Shown here piece after piece: positions 34,787 to 45,274 of a DNA stretch of 64,000 bases. Positions within the stretch are counted from its first letter, which is position 1; each line of letters starts with the position of its first letter. This DNA is from Macrothele yani (Eukaryota > Arthropoda > Arachnida > Araneae > Macrothelidae), in NCBI GenBank assembly GCA_039090855.1, contig CM076991.1:101940021-102004020 (forward strand), read 5' to 3'. The position numbers and the translations under genes are program-made. The notes beneath the pieces are model-generated. The model was not told the origin of the DNA. It did not search any database and saw nothing but the letters and a program-made list of their open reading frames with translations.

Positions 34787-35264
34787 GGTTAAAGCAGTGG
34801 TTCTCAAACTGTATTCCGTGGCTAGGTTCTAGGTGGTCCGCGAAATTTTCTACGGAAAATCTGTATTTTTAACAGGCAAGTAATGCAACTTTAAAATACG
34901 CGGATTATGCAGTGGTCTATTCCACTAAGATGGGAGTGTACCTACTCCAACGACATGCGTCTCAGGCCATCAAGGTCAAATGCGTATCTTAGTGACATTT
35001 TCAGTATCCTGAACAGCCTAAATGGGCCACTTCAGGGGCGCGATATAACCATATTTAAAGTGCAAGATAAAATGAAAGCATTTCTATAGAAATGTGAATT
35101 TGGAGTAAACAGCTTGGTCGTGGGGAGTATGATTCATTTTCTACGCTTTTGATTTTTTGCAGCCTTAAAGAGAACTAATCGATGATGAATTAGTTTAATT
35201 ATTTTCAGAATCATATAAGAATCCTGCAAGATGGCATAAAAAATATTTTCCAGCGCCTAATGAA

Positions 35265-35358
35265 AGTAAGGAATGAATTATGAATCCTTGTAAGGAATGA
35301 ATTATGATTCCTTGTAAGGAATGAATTATGATTCCTTGTAAAGAATGAATTATGAATC
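35265..35358. repeat. 24-bp tandem repeat, about 4 units
   Basis: GTAAGGAATGAATTATGATT followed by CCTT repeats four times with small changes, just upstream of FB3 in the hAT relic. Confidence 0.85.
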
Positions 35359-35439
35359 CATCTGTGATTGAGTCCTTCTGCTTTTCAGCTCGTATGTGTG
35401 ATCAGCGGGTCTGGTTTATTTTCCCGACGTTTACTTCAC

Positions 35440-36165
35440 CGAAGGGTCACTTGACCGAAAATCACTTCACCGAAAATATTGTTTCACCGAAAGATCACTT
35501 GATCGAAAAGTTCATTTCACCGAAGGGTCACTTTATCGAAAAGTTCATTTGACCGAAAGGTCTCTTTACCTAAAAGTTCATTTCATCGAAAGGTCATTTT
35601 TCACCGAAGGGTCACTTTATCGAAAAGTTCATTTCATCGAAAGGTCTCTTTACCTAAAAGTTCATTTCATCGAAAGGTCATTTCACCGAAGGGTCACTTT
35701 ATCGAAAACTTTGGATTTCATTACAGGATCTGTTGAAGCATGGTGGAAGTTCGGCAGACAGACCACCGAAACGTTAGGGGATTATACTCATTTTGCACCG
35801 AAAGATCACTTGATCGAAAAGTTCATTTCACCGAAAGGTCACTTTATCGAAAGATCTCTTTACCTAAAAGTTCATTTCATCGAAAGGTCATTTTTCACCG
35901 AAGGGTCACTTTATCGAAAAGTTCATTTCATCGAAAGGTCTCTTTACCTAAAAGTTCATTTCATCGAAAGGTCATTTTTCACCGAAGGGTCACTTTATCG
36001 AAAAGTTCATTTCATCGAAAAGTCTCTTTACGTAAAAGTTCATTTCATCGAAAGGTCATTTTTCACCGAAGGGTCAGTTTATCGAAAACTTTGGATTTTA
36101 TTACAGGATCTGTTGAAGCATGATGCAAGTTCGGCAGACAGACCACCGAAACGTTAGGGGATCAT
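35440..36165 (+). repeat. FB3 left arm, 84-bp higher-order units
   Basis: Basic units of 16-17 bp (TCATTTCACCGAAAGG) are arranged in 84-bp blocks. The sentence ending TTACAGGATCTGTTGAAGCA and CAGACAGACCACCGAAACGT occurs twice (near 35722 and 36092), so a block of about 370 bp was duplicated. Since 84 is divisible by three, a 202-codon frame stays open (35549-36157) and reads as KVHFIERSLYL-type repeats. I treat it as non-coding. Confidence 0.88.
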
Positions 36166-36239
36166 ACTCAAATTGCAGTTTTGATTTCTCCGTGTCACAG
36201 AGAATGCAAAGATTTAGTTTTAAGACAAATCTTTTTTTT

Positions 36240-36620
36240 AAAGACAATAGGCCTCGGATTAGGCCTTTTTAGAAAATTTTAATCATGTTTATAAGGTTTA
36301 CATAAAAGTCATGTTCAGTGCTCATGTTCATAAGGTTTACATAAAATGTAAAAGTATTAATATTGCACATTTTTTCAGGCAAAAAGTATCCATTTTAGGT
36401 CTCTAGGCCTCGGCTTAGGCCTTTTTACCCAATTTTAATCGTGCGAACTCTTGTTCATAAGGTTTACCTAAAAAGTCAAGTTGCATATTTTTTTCAGGCA
36501 AAAAGAATAATATTTAGGGCTCTAGGCCTCGGCTTGGGCCTTTTTAGCAAATTTTAAACGTGTGTGCTCATGTTCATAAGGTTTACATAAAAAGTTACTT
36601 TACATTTTATGCAATGCTTA
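36240..36620. repeat. Three tandem units of about 120-160 bp in the FB3 loop
   Basis: Each unit has CTAGGCCTCGGCTTAGGCCT, then TTTTAGCAAATTTTAA, GTTCATAAGGTTTACATAAA, and TTTTTCAGGCAAAAAG. They lie in the loop between the FB3 arms. Confidence 0.8.
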
Positions 36621-38330
36621 TGAATATGAGTACGGTTAAAATCTGTTAAAATGGCCTGTATTTAGGCCTACGGTCAAAAAATTAATGTTTTGTGGTTGAG
36701 GAAAAGTGGAACATTATTTACTTGATTATGAATATGAGCTCGGAGCATTAAAATTTGACAAAAAGGCACAGATCTAAGCCTTACCATTAATGTTATATTT
36801 CGAAAAACCTACTCATGGAGAAGGGTTTCGTAGAAATTAAAAGTGTATTTCTTGTACAATCCGATAATGTTTTGGTGGTCAGTTTTTCAAAAACCCGCAC
36901 CACACTCCAACAGATCTCTAACAACAAAATTCTAAGTTTTCGGTAAACTGACCATTCAGTGAAATGATCTTTCGATATAATGAACTTTTAGGTAAAGTAA
37001 TCCTTCGGTGAAATGAACTTTTCGATCAAATGTCCTTTCGATGAAATGAATTATTAGGTGAAGTGACCTTTTGGTGAAATGAACTTTTCTGTCAAGTGAC
37101 CCTTCGGTGAAATGTACCTTTCGATCAAATGATTTTCGGCCAAGTGATTTTCCGTCAAGTGACCTTTCGACCAAGTGACCGATACCGTGATCAGCTTATT
37201 GAATTGGCGTCTGAGGGAGCACTGAAAAATCACGTATAGTGAGAAATCCCTCTCAAACTTCTGGATCTATATGAAACCCGAGTACCCTGAACTCGCCAAC
37301 AGTTCCATCAAGCACCTGTTACCATTTCCCAAAACGTACAATTGTGAAACAGTATTTTCTGTTCTGGTTGGACTAAAAAGTGTGAAAAGGTTGAGCCTGA
37401 CTTAAGACTGAAACTTTCTTCCATTGCACCTGTTGTAACCAAACTGGTCAAAGATTGCAAGCAACAGCATTTTTCACATTGAAATGGAAAATAAAACATT
37501 TATTCGTTTATTTACTTTCTTGAAATGTGCTAATATCATTTTAATTCTAAAAATAATTCTGCTGTTAATGTTTCTCCTCTCTTGGTCTTAAACAGTTCCA
37601 TGAGGCTACATTTTTTTAATTGACTTAATAATTTTTGTTCATTATCTTAACTTATTTTCTTATTGAAGCCTATACATTGAAAGATGTGGTTTGGTGTTGA
37701 TTCTTTTGCATTAAGTTTTGTACAGTCTATTGTGCCATTAAGTATTTTAATTAATTTGATACGCCTTGTTCTAAATCGTAATAATGCGGTTTGTTCTTTT
37801 CTGTTTAATGTTGTGTTCAATGACCGGCCATGTCCTTTTTGCTTTAAAATATAATAAAGAAAAAGAACTTTTTTATTATTTTTTAAAACTTTTCTACAAT
37901 AAAATAACTTCAATATTAAGCTTTTATGACGATAATGTATTTCAATGAGTTGTTGAATCATTATTCCTTAATTTTGGTATTTGAATGGAAGAGGTGCCGA
38001 GGTAGTTGGTCCGTGTTAGGTCGACAGTCTACACCTAGTGGTCCGTGGTAAAGGAAAGTTTAAGAACCACTGAGTTAAGGCAATCCCCCTTCCCTAACCA
38101 CTCGTTTCTTTTCAGCTGCTGGTTAAAAACCGCGTCGTAGGACAAAAACATCACGTATGCCTCATCCCCGACTCGAGCCAGAAGCCCCCGCCTCTGAGCA
38201 CTCGATCAATGGATTTTTTTAATCCGTCTGCTCGGCTGGCTAAGTCGGCTCGATAATTTCATTTCCGTAAAAGCCTGTTACTGGATTTGGGGTTGTAATA
38301 TTTGGGTATATATGGCTTATTGAAAACACT

Positions 38331-38800
38331 TCTTCTTTTCAGCCTGTTGACACCCACGGTAGACCCTCCCACAGTCTTTTCCAACCTCCTCGATCCTTAG
38401 CCTCAGTCTACTATTTAGCACTTCTACATTTCTGAAGCTCATCTCTCCATCTTGTTCTCTGGCACCTCCTTCGTCTCTTTCCACCTCTCCTCTGCTATTC
38501 TGTTATTAATCGTGTCCATCTTTCAGTCTTCCAACATGTCCAGCGCATCTCCACTTTGATTCTTTTATTATTTTTTATAATATTTATTATTGCTGTTCTT
38601 TCTCTTAAAAGTTCATTTCTGCCTCTGTCTTTTCTCGTTATTCCCAGCATTCTTCTCTCTAACTTTCTTGCCGATACTCTTATTTTTTCACATTGTCGCT
38701 CTGTGATGCTCCACGTTTCTCTACCATAAGTAAATACGGGGATAATACATGAATTGAAGATTTTTCTTTTTAAACACAATGGAACATCACCGATTAAATA
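38331..38800 (-). mobile_element. RTE-like LINE fragment (copy d, different subfamily)
   Basis: On the minus strand CLKRKIFNSCIIPVFTYGRE, ETWSITERQCEKI, ERRMLGITRKDRGRNELLRE and RIKVEMRWTCW follow the order of the C-terminal third of RTE-type reverse transcriptases. Further downstream RTRWRDEL is read after a frameshift. It is more divergent from copies a-c than they are from one another. 5' truncated. Confidence 0.8.
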
Positions 38801-39367
38801 GTCCTTAACCCTTTAACCGGCTAGAACGAATTAACTTGGGGTTGACAAAATGGACTGAACTCAACTACAACGAATGTATTCGCTGTCTAAGAACTGGGCC
38901 GAACGCGACTGGAATGAATTAATTCAGGGTATGTCTAGTGGTCCCAAAGCTGCTTGTATGAGTTACCTTCAAGACTTGAGCATAGGAAAAAGTTGTTTCT
39001 CCCTTAGATTTGTTATTCAGACTGAAAAAAACTAGAGCCGTATGTAATTATTAATAAAAAAAATGGGGCCATATCTATTCTTTCACTCTCAAATTAGAGC
39101 AATAGTTAGCCCCTAGACAACAAACGTAGGAGGGTGACGTCTAAACATTGCACCAGAAAGCTAGAGAAAAATATACTTTCACACAATCAAACTAGTGCGA
39201 TACATTCTGCTTGTCTCATTAAATTAGCTCCAGATCTAGCCACTGCTTTATAAAACCATATCTTTACCTTGCAACACAAATATAGGGCTAAATCTAGCAA
39301 CTTCATCGTAACGGTAGGGACACACCGCATCTTTGCTTCATAAAACTATGGACGCAGCTCTATCTTG

Positions 39368-39530
39368 TATAACGAAGTAAATTTCTCCGTCATTTTTATC
39401 CGCACCAGGATTCGAACCCGGATCCCCTCATTCCGGAATAAGTCACTCTAAAAATTGAGCTACGTGGACGTTTTATTCTGATACCTATCTGCCTTTATGT
39501 CGTGTGCGTCCTTCTGCCAGGTACGTCACA
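39368..39530 (-). mobile_element. SINE2 (tRNA-like), copy 1
   Basis: Read on the minus strand it has a TAGCTCAATTTT A-box-like stretch and GGTTCGAATCC-like B box (GGGTTCGAATCCTGG), ending in GGAGAAATTTACTTCGTTAT. It is shared with 54543-54687 and 54952-55114. No closed acceptor stem, so not a working tRNA gene. Confidence 0.75.
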
Positions 39531-39920
39531 TCTCCTGGTACGTTACACTTGCTTCACGTTAACTTGGGCCACATCTAGCCTTTCTCTATAAAACTAGTGC
39601 AATACCCTTAACCCTTGGACAGAAATATTAAGGTCGCATCTAGAAACTGAACCATAAAGCTAGGAACACATTTATCCATTTTACCACAAGAGAATAGCTA
39701 AGTCTATCACTTGCGCCATAAAATTCGGACTCAGACAGCTAGAGCCAAATTTATGTTCAAACTATGACACTAGAGCAATATCTTGCTGTTGCACTATAAA
39801 AATGAAGGTTTTTTGCTTCATATGATTTGAGCCATTTCAGAACCTTTCGCTATTGAACCAGTGCAGTACTTAACCCCTAGACAAGAATATTAGTTCCTCG
39901 TCTAGCCGTTGAACTGTAAA

Positions 39921-41333
39921 TACACTGCTGGCCAACCAAAATGCAACACCAAGAAGGACACGAGATAGCAAAGCCATATCTACTGGACACATAACAACAG
40001 ATACAAAGCTGAAACGATTGAGCTTACAGGCCCGTGCGACTTGCGGAACACGCAGACATCAATAGTTCGTGTGGCACCCATGGCTGGCAATAACGGCCAC
40101 TACAAGCCGCGGCATCGAACGAAAGAGACTTTGGATGTGGGCTTGGGGTATGTCGGTCCAGGATGCTTCCACACGTTGCCACAGTTCATCAGGCGTAGCC
40201 GCGGGTGGTGCTTGCCGGGCCACTCGGTTGCCGATCAGCGACCAGACGTGTTCGATGGGCAACATATCGGGAGAACAAGCGGGCCACGGCAGCAGTGACA
40301 CCTGGTGGGCCGTGAAGAATAGTTGTACGATGAGTACCACGTGCGGGCACGCATTGTCCTGTTGAAACGTGGCCGCTGGAAGGTCCTGCAGGTAAGGGAG
40401 GACTACAGGCTCCAAAACGTCGGAGATGTAGCGGTGGCTGACGAGTGTACCGGCGATGCGTACCAGAGAGGTGCGGGTGTCATATCCAATTGCGCTCTAA
40501 ACTATAACGCCAGGTGACGGACCGGTATGGAGATGCATAATACAGGCGTCATACAGTCTCTCGCCGCGGTGCCGCCACACGCGGATCCGACCATCGCGAT
40601 GTTGCAGGCAGAAGCGGGATTCGTTGGAGAAGAAAATATCGTGCCATTCCGTAATCTAGGTGCGGCGTTCAACGTCCCACTGCCACCGCACTCGCCGGTG
40701 GTGTAACGTCAATGGTAATCGGAGCAATGGGCGCAGTGCGACAAGTCCCCGCTTCTGCAGACGACGTCGAACGGTACGTGCTGACACAGGTTGTTCTGCA
40801 ACACACCCTAATTCCTGCGCTAACGTTCGTGATGTGGCGGTGCGAGTCGTCAATGCCCGCCGCACAACATGCCGGTCCTCTCATTCGGTGGTGTGTCGCA
40901 GCTGCGGTAATCGCTCACGTCGGTCCGTCCGTCCCTCCTACACCCACCGAATCCATACTCGCCTCACTGTGGCAGGATGTCGTCCCACACGGGCGCCGAT
41001 GTCTTGGTACGATAAACCGCTGTCACGTTAAGCCACTATTCGTCCTCTGTTGAACTCCGAACCGTGCTGGAATGGCTGCCGTATTCTGCAACAAGGCATC
41101 AGGAAGCTTCCAACGCACAGATCAGGCAGCACAACACACTTCCACTACTTACACCCCGCCTTCTGTGCACCCTTCTTATAGTGCTTCTCGGTGGCGTGCC
41201 GGGCGCACATGATTTGCATATGCCCTGCAATGCTAATCGTTTGCATGTCCTCTCGTGGGAGACGCATGCTGCGAATTTCAGGCCAATCGGATGCTTCCTC
41301 CTTGGTGTTGCATTTTGGATGGCCAGCAGTGTA
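39921..41333 (-). mobile_element. Tc1-like DNA transposon, family C
   Basis: TA on both sides; ends CACTGCTGGCCAACCAAAAT and (reverse complement) CACTGCTGGCCATCCAAAAT are nearly identical inverted repeats of about 32 bp. Length 1.41 kb, as for a full Tc1-type element. The transposase is on the minus strand. Confidence 0.92.
40059..41040 (-). pseudogene. Tc1-like transposase, family C, first catalytic Asp lost
   Basis: Minus strand. N-terminal helix-turn-helix traces lie at about 40990 (RVWMRW region). SARTVRRRLQKRGLVALRPL then leads to RVRWQWDVERRT and the first catalytic block, which reads FFSNESRF, so the Asp is Asn. The second block QQDNACPHV is intact, and 34 residues later comes the Glu of MLPIEHVW, so the DD34E spacing is preserved. 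The C-terminus ends at CHTNY and a stop at 40059. At least two frameshifts or stops lie in the middle. Inactive copy. Confidence 0.85.
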
Positions 41334-42329
41334 GTTATAGATATTGTATCGTAAAAATAGAGTCAAATCTAGCTTCTGCGCCACAAAATTACGGGCACAT
41401 CTATACGTTGTGGCACAAAGGTAAAGCCACGTTTAAGTTCACCCAGTTAATCTAGAGAAACTTTGGTAAATATATCTAGCCATTGCGCTATAGCTAACAC
41501 CACATCTAGTTTTTCGGGAACTTGTAAGTGCTTAACTGATTTAGCTGCAGATCGCAAATCTGTTGAGCATTTCGCAAATTTAAGAGGTAAATTACGAATA
41601 TGGAAAGTTTTGGGACCAGCAGTTTTCAGCTGTGTTAATGGAACTTGTTTCCGTTTTTAAAATGCGGTACCTCTTCTCCGCGTTAGCTAAAAGCGTTGCA
41701 TTGGTTCCTGAGCTACGTACAGTGGTGGTCAAAAGTATTGGGCCAAAACCGATTCCTGAAGTTATTGTGTAAAATTAAAAGTAAAAACAATTGTAGCCCA
41801 ATGAACTGGTCGCATAGTAATTAGATGTTGTTGGTCACGTAATTAAGCTGAAGAAAAATGTTATTCACATATTTTAGCCTTTGGAAACTTAGAAAGTATT
41901 TACAGATGCAGGATTTGCACTGACAAAAGTATTGGCAAAGTGACGATACTTATGCAAATAAATTTTGCTTACGTCATGTCATGTGCCTAATACGGTAGAA
42001 ATGTAGAAGCCTCTTCTATCCTTATCAGACGTAAAAATTGCTGTTATTTCGATCTGTTTTCTGTTACTACCAAAATAGATAGCAGAGGCGCTGAAACAAC
42101 CATAAAGGAAAGAAAAATCTTCATACGTTTGCATACTCTTAGCAAATCAAATTCAGAAATCGGGATAATAGTTCAAAAGAGTCGATTCACGGTCAGAAAT
42201 GCAATTAAGCGTTTTAAATGGACTCGCAGCTTGGAAAACAAATCCAGGTGTGGCTGTCAGCGGAAGTTGACCCCCAAAAAAGAGCGAATGGTAATGCGTT
42301 CCGCTTGAAAAATCCAAATATGTCGTCAA

Positions 42330-43450
42330 CTGAAGTTGCAACAAAGGCAGATTTGAACAAGGTAATTCATGCCGAAACTCTGCGCAGTCTGGAAGATTTG
42401 AACAAGGTGGTTCATGCCAAAACTGTCCGCAGCGTCTGGAAGATTTGAACAAGGTGGTTCATGCCGAAACTGTCCGGAGAGTCTAGAAGATTTGAAAAAG
42501 GTGACTCATGCCGAGATTGTCCGCAGAGTCTGTAACATTTGAACAAGGTCGGTCATGCCGAAACTGTCCGCAGAGTCTGGAAGATTTGATCAAGGTGGTT
42601 CATGCCAAAACTGTCCGCAGAGTCTGGAAGATTTGAACAAGGTGGTTCATGCCGAAACTGTCCGGAGAGTCTAGAAGATTTGAAAAAGGTGACTCATGCC
42701 GAGACTGTCTGCAGAGTCTGGAAGATTTGAAAGAGGTGGTTCATGCCGAAACTGTCCGCAGAGTCTAGAAGATTTGAAAAAGGTGACTCATGCCGAGACT
42801 GTCTGCAGAGTCTGGAAGATTTGAACAAGGTGGTTCATGCCGAAACTGTCCGCAGAGTCTGGAAGATTTGAACAAGGTCGTTCATGCCGAAATTGTCCAC
42901 AGTCTGGAAGATTTGAAAAAGGTGACTCATGCCGAGACTGTCTGCAGAGTCTGGAAGATTTGAACAAGGTGGTTCATGCCAAAACTGTCCGCAGAGTCTG
43001 GAAGATTTGAACAAGGTGGTTCATGCCAAAACTGTCCGCAGAGTCTAGAAGATTTGAAAAAGGTGACTCACGCCGAGACTGTCTGCAGAGTCTGGAAGAT
43101 TTGAACAAGGTGGTTCATGCCGAAACTGTCCGCAGATTCTAGAAGATTTGAAAAAGGTGACTCATGCCGAGACTGTCTGCAGAGTCTGGAAGATTTGAAC
43201 AAGGTGGTTCATGCCGAAACTGTCCGCAGATTCTAGAAGATTTGAAAAAGGTGACTCATGCCGAGACTGTCTGCAGAGTCTGGAAGATTTGAATGCTAAA
43301 ACTGATTTGAATGCTGAAACTGATTTGAATGCCGAATGCCGAACTGGAAGATTTGAATGCTGAAACTGATTTGAATGCCGAATGCCGAACTGGAAGATTT
43401 GAATGCCGAACTGGAAGATTTGAATGCTGAAACTGGTTTGAATGCCGAAA
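42330..43450 (+). repeat. 47-bp minisatellite derived from transposase coding sequence
   Basis: About 20 units of GAAGATTTGAACAAGGTGGT, TCATGCCGAAACTGTCCGCA, GAGTCTG, alternating with a second type (AAAAAGGTGACTCATGCCGA). At the right end shorter units (GATTTGAATGCCGAAACT) take over from about 43285. The flanking codons show the unit arose from the region reading DLNKVIHAETVRRV. 47 is not a multiple of three, so the expansion destroyed the frame. Confidence 0.92.
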
Positions 43451-43576
43451 CTGTCCGCAGAGTCCTTCATCGTGCTGCATACACAGCAAGAATAGCCAGA
43501 AGAAAGCCTTACATCAATAAAATTAATCGAAAGAAGAAACTTGCCTTCGCAAATGAGCATTTAAATAAAGATCTGA

Positions 43577-44427
43577 TGCTGGGCATTGCCTTACTTTATG
43601 TAATATACGTCTGTTATATTATCTGTAGACTGGTTCGTAATCTTCTTCTTCTTGCTTTTTCTTTTGTAACGTATATTCTATTTTAACTTACCTCTTGAGT
43701 TTCATTTTCTATGTAAATTGTGTTCGTTCTATTAGATATTTTCAAACCTTAACGTTATGTCTTTTCCCTCAAACGAGAATGACGTTGGCAACAATCTGAG
43801 GTCGGAACGAGAGTGGCGTATGAATGTATGTGATAAGAATGTAAAATAAAAATACGATGGAGATTTTTTTTTTTTTTTTTTTTTTTTTGGGTGGAGATGT
43901 TTGATCGTGGTTAACCTTGATTGTTCGACAGCTAATTAAGGTATGTGAAGATGTGTATGTACTCGCTGTACTATATTTTGGATTTCGTCTAAAGTTGCTG
44001 GACCAATGAAAAGTTACGTAAGTTATCTGACTTTCTGTATATGTTTCGTCTCGCCCTAAAAAGTCTAATGTAAAAGGAAGCTATCCAGTGCAACTATTAT
44101 TGCCGTGTTTTTACATTTAGTTCAACATTTGCTTAGTCATTGTTTTAAACATTGCGTACAACCAATCTCGCACACCAAAAAGAGTTACGTTATATTTTTT
44201 TCTTGCTCCTTCCCTCAATGCTTTTAGAGTATTCGAGGGATAGGGGTGAAACTTTTCTATTTGCTTTATTTTCTATCTTGCAGTAGGATTCTGATATTCT
44301 CCCAGGTTTGGAAAAAAACCATACCATAATGGTCTCCTGTGGAAAGCAACGGAAGACCCCCTCAGTATTTTTTCCAAGAAATATGGTAAAGTCAGCGAAT
44401 ATAGTTTACTATTGGATCTGTCAAAAG
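43577..44427. other. Insert in family D transposase, unassigned
   Basis: The transposase reading is lost at 43576 and returns near 44770. This segment with SINE3 fills the gap. It contains a T run of about 26 bases at 43866-43891, possibly the reversed tail of a retroposed sequence. Nothing else recognised. Confidence 0.45.
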
Positions 44428-44733
44428 GCTACTTAAGGGCCGGGGATAGCCTAGTGGTTAGCGTTCGTGACTGCCTTGGAGATAACCTCAGGTTCGATCC
44501 TGCGCAGGTACGAACGTTCGAACCACTTAAGCCGTCCGACCCCGGGTACTGCCCCCCCCCCGGTAAAAAATAAGGGCATCTTCCTCCCCCTTTCTACGTC
44601 GCTTCCGTGTCACTTTCCTATCAGGCACTCTAGCCCAAATCTCCTAGCTTCCTATTTCTAAGGGTTGTTTAAGACCTGGGATCAGACACTCCCTTCCTAA
44701 AATCCTTTACATATGATCTCATCTGATCTGATC
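44428..44733 (+). mobile_element. SINE3 (tRNA-derived)
   Basis: The head reads GGGGATAGCCTAGTGGTTAG (A-box-like) and CAGGTTCGATCCTG (B box). A body of about 200 bp is followed by a tail of ATCTGATCTGATCTC. It is flanked by the perfect direct repeat TCTGTCAAAAG (44417-44427 and 44734-44744). Single copy in this window. Confidence 0.88.
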
Positions 44734-44948
44734 TCTGTCAAAAGACAGAAAACTAATGATGACGATGAAGGCTTTTTGGTTTTAAATGTTATTTTCAGAC
44801 GAAAGGAAATTTACTCTAATGAGCTGCAATGAAAAGAATTTCGTTAGAAGAAAGTCCAAGACAGAGATGCAAGAGAAGAATGTTCAAGTCACAGTAAAGC
44901 ATGGAGGTCGTGGGATGATTGTGTAATGTTGCATGTCGGTTGCTGATG

Positions 44949-45266
44949 CAGGGGCGGATCCATTATTTTCGTGAGGGGGACGGGGGCGCAAGTGTCGGGA
45001 ATAACCGGGTAACCTTTCTGATGCTTTCTCGCAGAATTAAAAAGTGTTCTTAGCATATCTATAAATTCTTCCAATTAATTAAGGAAAGTAATATACTTTT
45101 AAGTAATACTTTCTTTCACGAAAAAATATTCAATTTGTTATTAAGACCAAACAAATCGAAGCTTTTCCATGGTCCTGAGGGGGGGGGGCTCAGGACCATG
45201 GAAAGCTCATCAGCACAAAGGCGGATCCAGAGCCCCCTCCCCCCCCCCCCTCTGGATCCGCCTTTG
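44949..45266. mobile_element. Small hAT-like element (MITE) in family D transposase
   Basis: Flanked by a perfect 8-bp duplication TGCTGATG (44941-44948 and 45267-45274). Ends CAGGGGCGGATCCA and (reverse complement) CAAAGGCGGATCCA. The transposase reading of the host element resumes exactly after the right duplication (KFVFIDG), confirming the insertion. The right part contains two adjacent hairpins. Confidence 0.85.
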
Positions 45267-45274
45267 TGCTGATG
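45160..45274. repeat. Two adjacent hairpins with G-run and C-run loops
   Basis: Hairpin 1: arms AGCTTTTCCATGGTCCTGAG (45160-45179) and 45189-45207, loop of about nine G. Hairpin 2: perfect 25-bp arms 45208-45232 and 45250-45274, loop of C and one T. The second pair includes the reversed target duplication CATCAGCA next to the inverted end of the MITE, so flanking DNA was copied together with the end. Confidence 0.85.

Larger units (their letters stand above)
35407..37186. mobile_element. Fold-back DNA element FB3
   Basis: Flanked by the 9-bp direct repeat GTGATCAGC (35398-35406 and 37187-37195) within the hAT relic; removing it rejoins hAT sequence. The left end begins GGGTCTGGTT, identical to the first ten bases of FB2. 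Left-arm units (GAAAGGTCATTTCACC, GAAAAGTTCATTTCATC) at 35440-36080 are mirrored by reversed units at 36950-37180. The loop contains three units of another repeat. No transposase. Again, tandem-unit inverted arms with a 9-bp duplication. Confidence 0.82.
34950..37450 (+). pseudogene. hAT transposase fragments (ZBED5-like), split by FB3
   Basis: Before FB3, the reading SDIFSILNSLNGPLQGRDIT, then KVQDKMKAFL, matches the conserved middle of ZBED5-like domesticated or transposon-borne hAT transposases. After FB3, QLIELASEG is followed by FWIYMKPEYPELANSSIKHL and LLPFPKTYNCETVFSVL, the C-terminal dimerisation region, where the family has LPFxTTYLCExxFS. Frameshifts and stops separate the parts. 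The role of intact hAT transposase is cut-and-paste DNA transposition; this one is inactive. Confidence 0.8.
34795..38072 (+). mobile_element. hAT (ZBED-type) transposon relic containing fold-back element FB3
   Basis: The left end CAGTGGTTCTCAAACT and right end (reverse complement CAGTGGTTCTTAAACTTTCC) are classical hAT inverted ends. Flanks GGTTAAAG and AGTTAAGG agree at 6 of 8. Inside are pieces of a ZBED-type transposase before and after FB3. Much of the transposase N-terminus is missing, so this is a deleted copy. Confidence 0.85.
38990..41560. repeat. Degenerate tandem array with 'ATCTAGC' and 'ATAAAACTA' landmarks, interrupted
   Basis: Loose units of roughly 50-60 bp contain ATCTAGCCACTGC-like, TATAAAACTA-like and GGGCCACATCTAG-like phrases. 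The array covers about 38990-39367, 39531-39920 and 41334-41560. It is interrupted by a SINE2 copy and a Tc1-like element. Very diverged, so the period is approximate. Confidence 0.55.

Noticed and set aside
35549..36157. 202-codon protein of KVHFIERS repeats
   Set aside because: It lies entirely in the FB3 arm; the frame is open only because the repeat period is a multiple of three.
42330..43450. CRISPR array
   Set aside because: The units are directly adjacent without unique spacers, and the locus is eukaryotic and derived from transposase codons.
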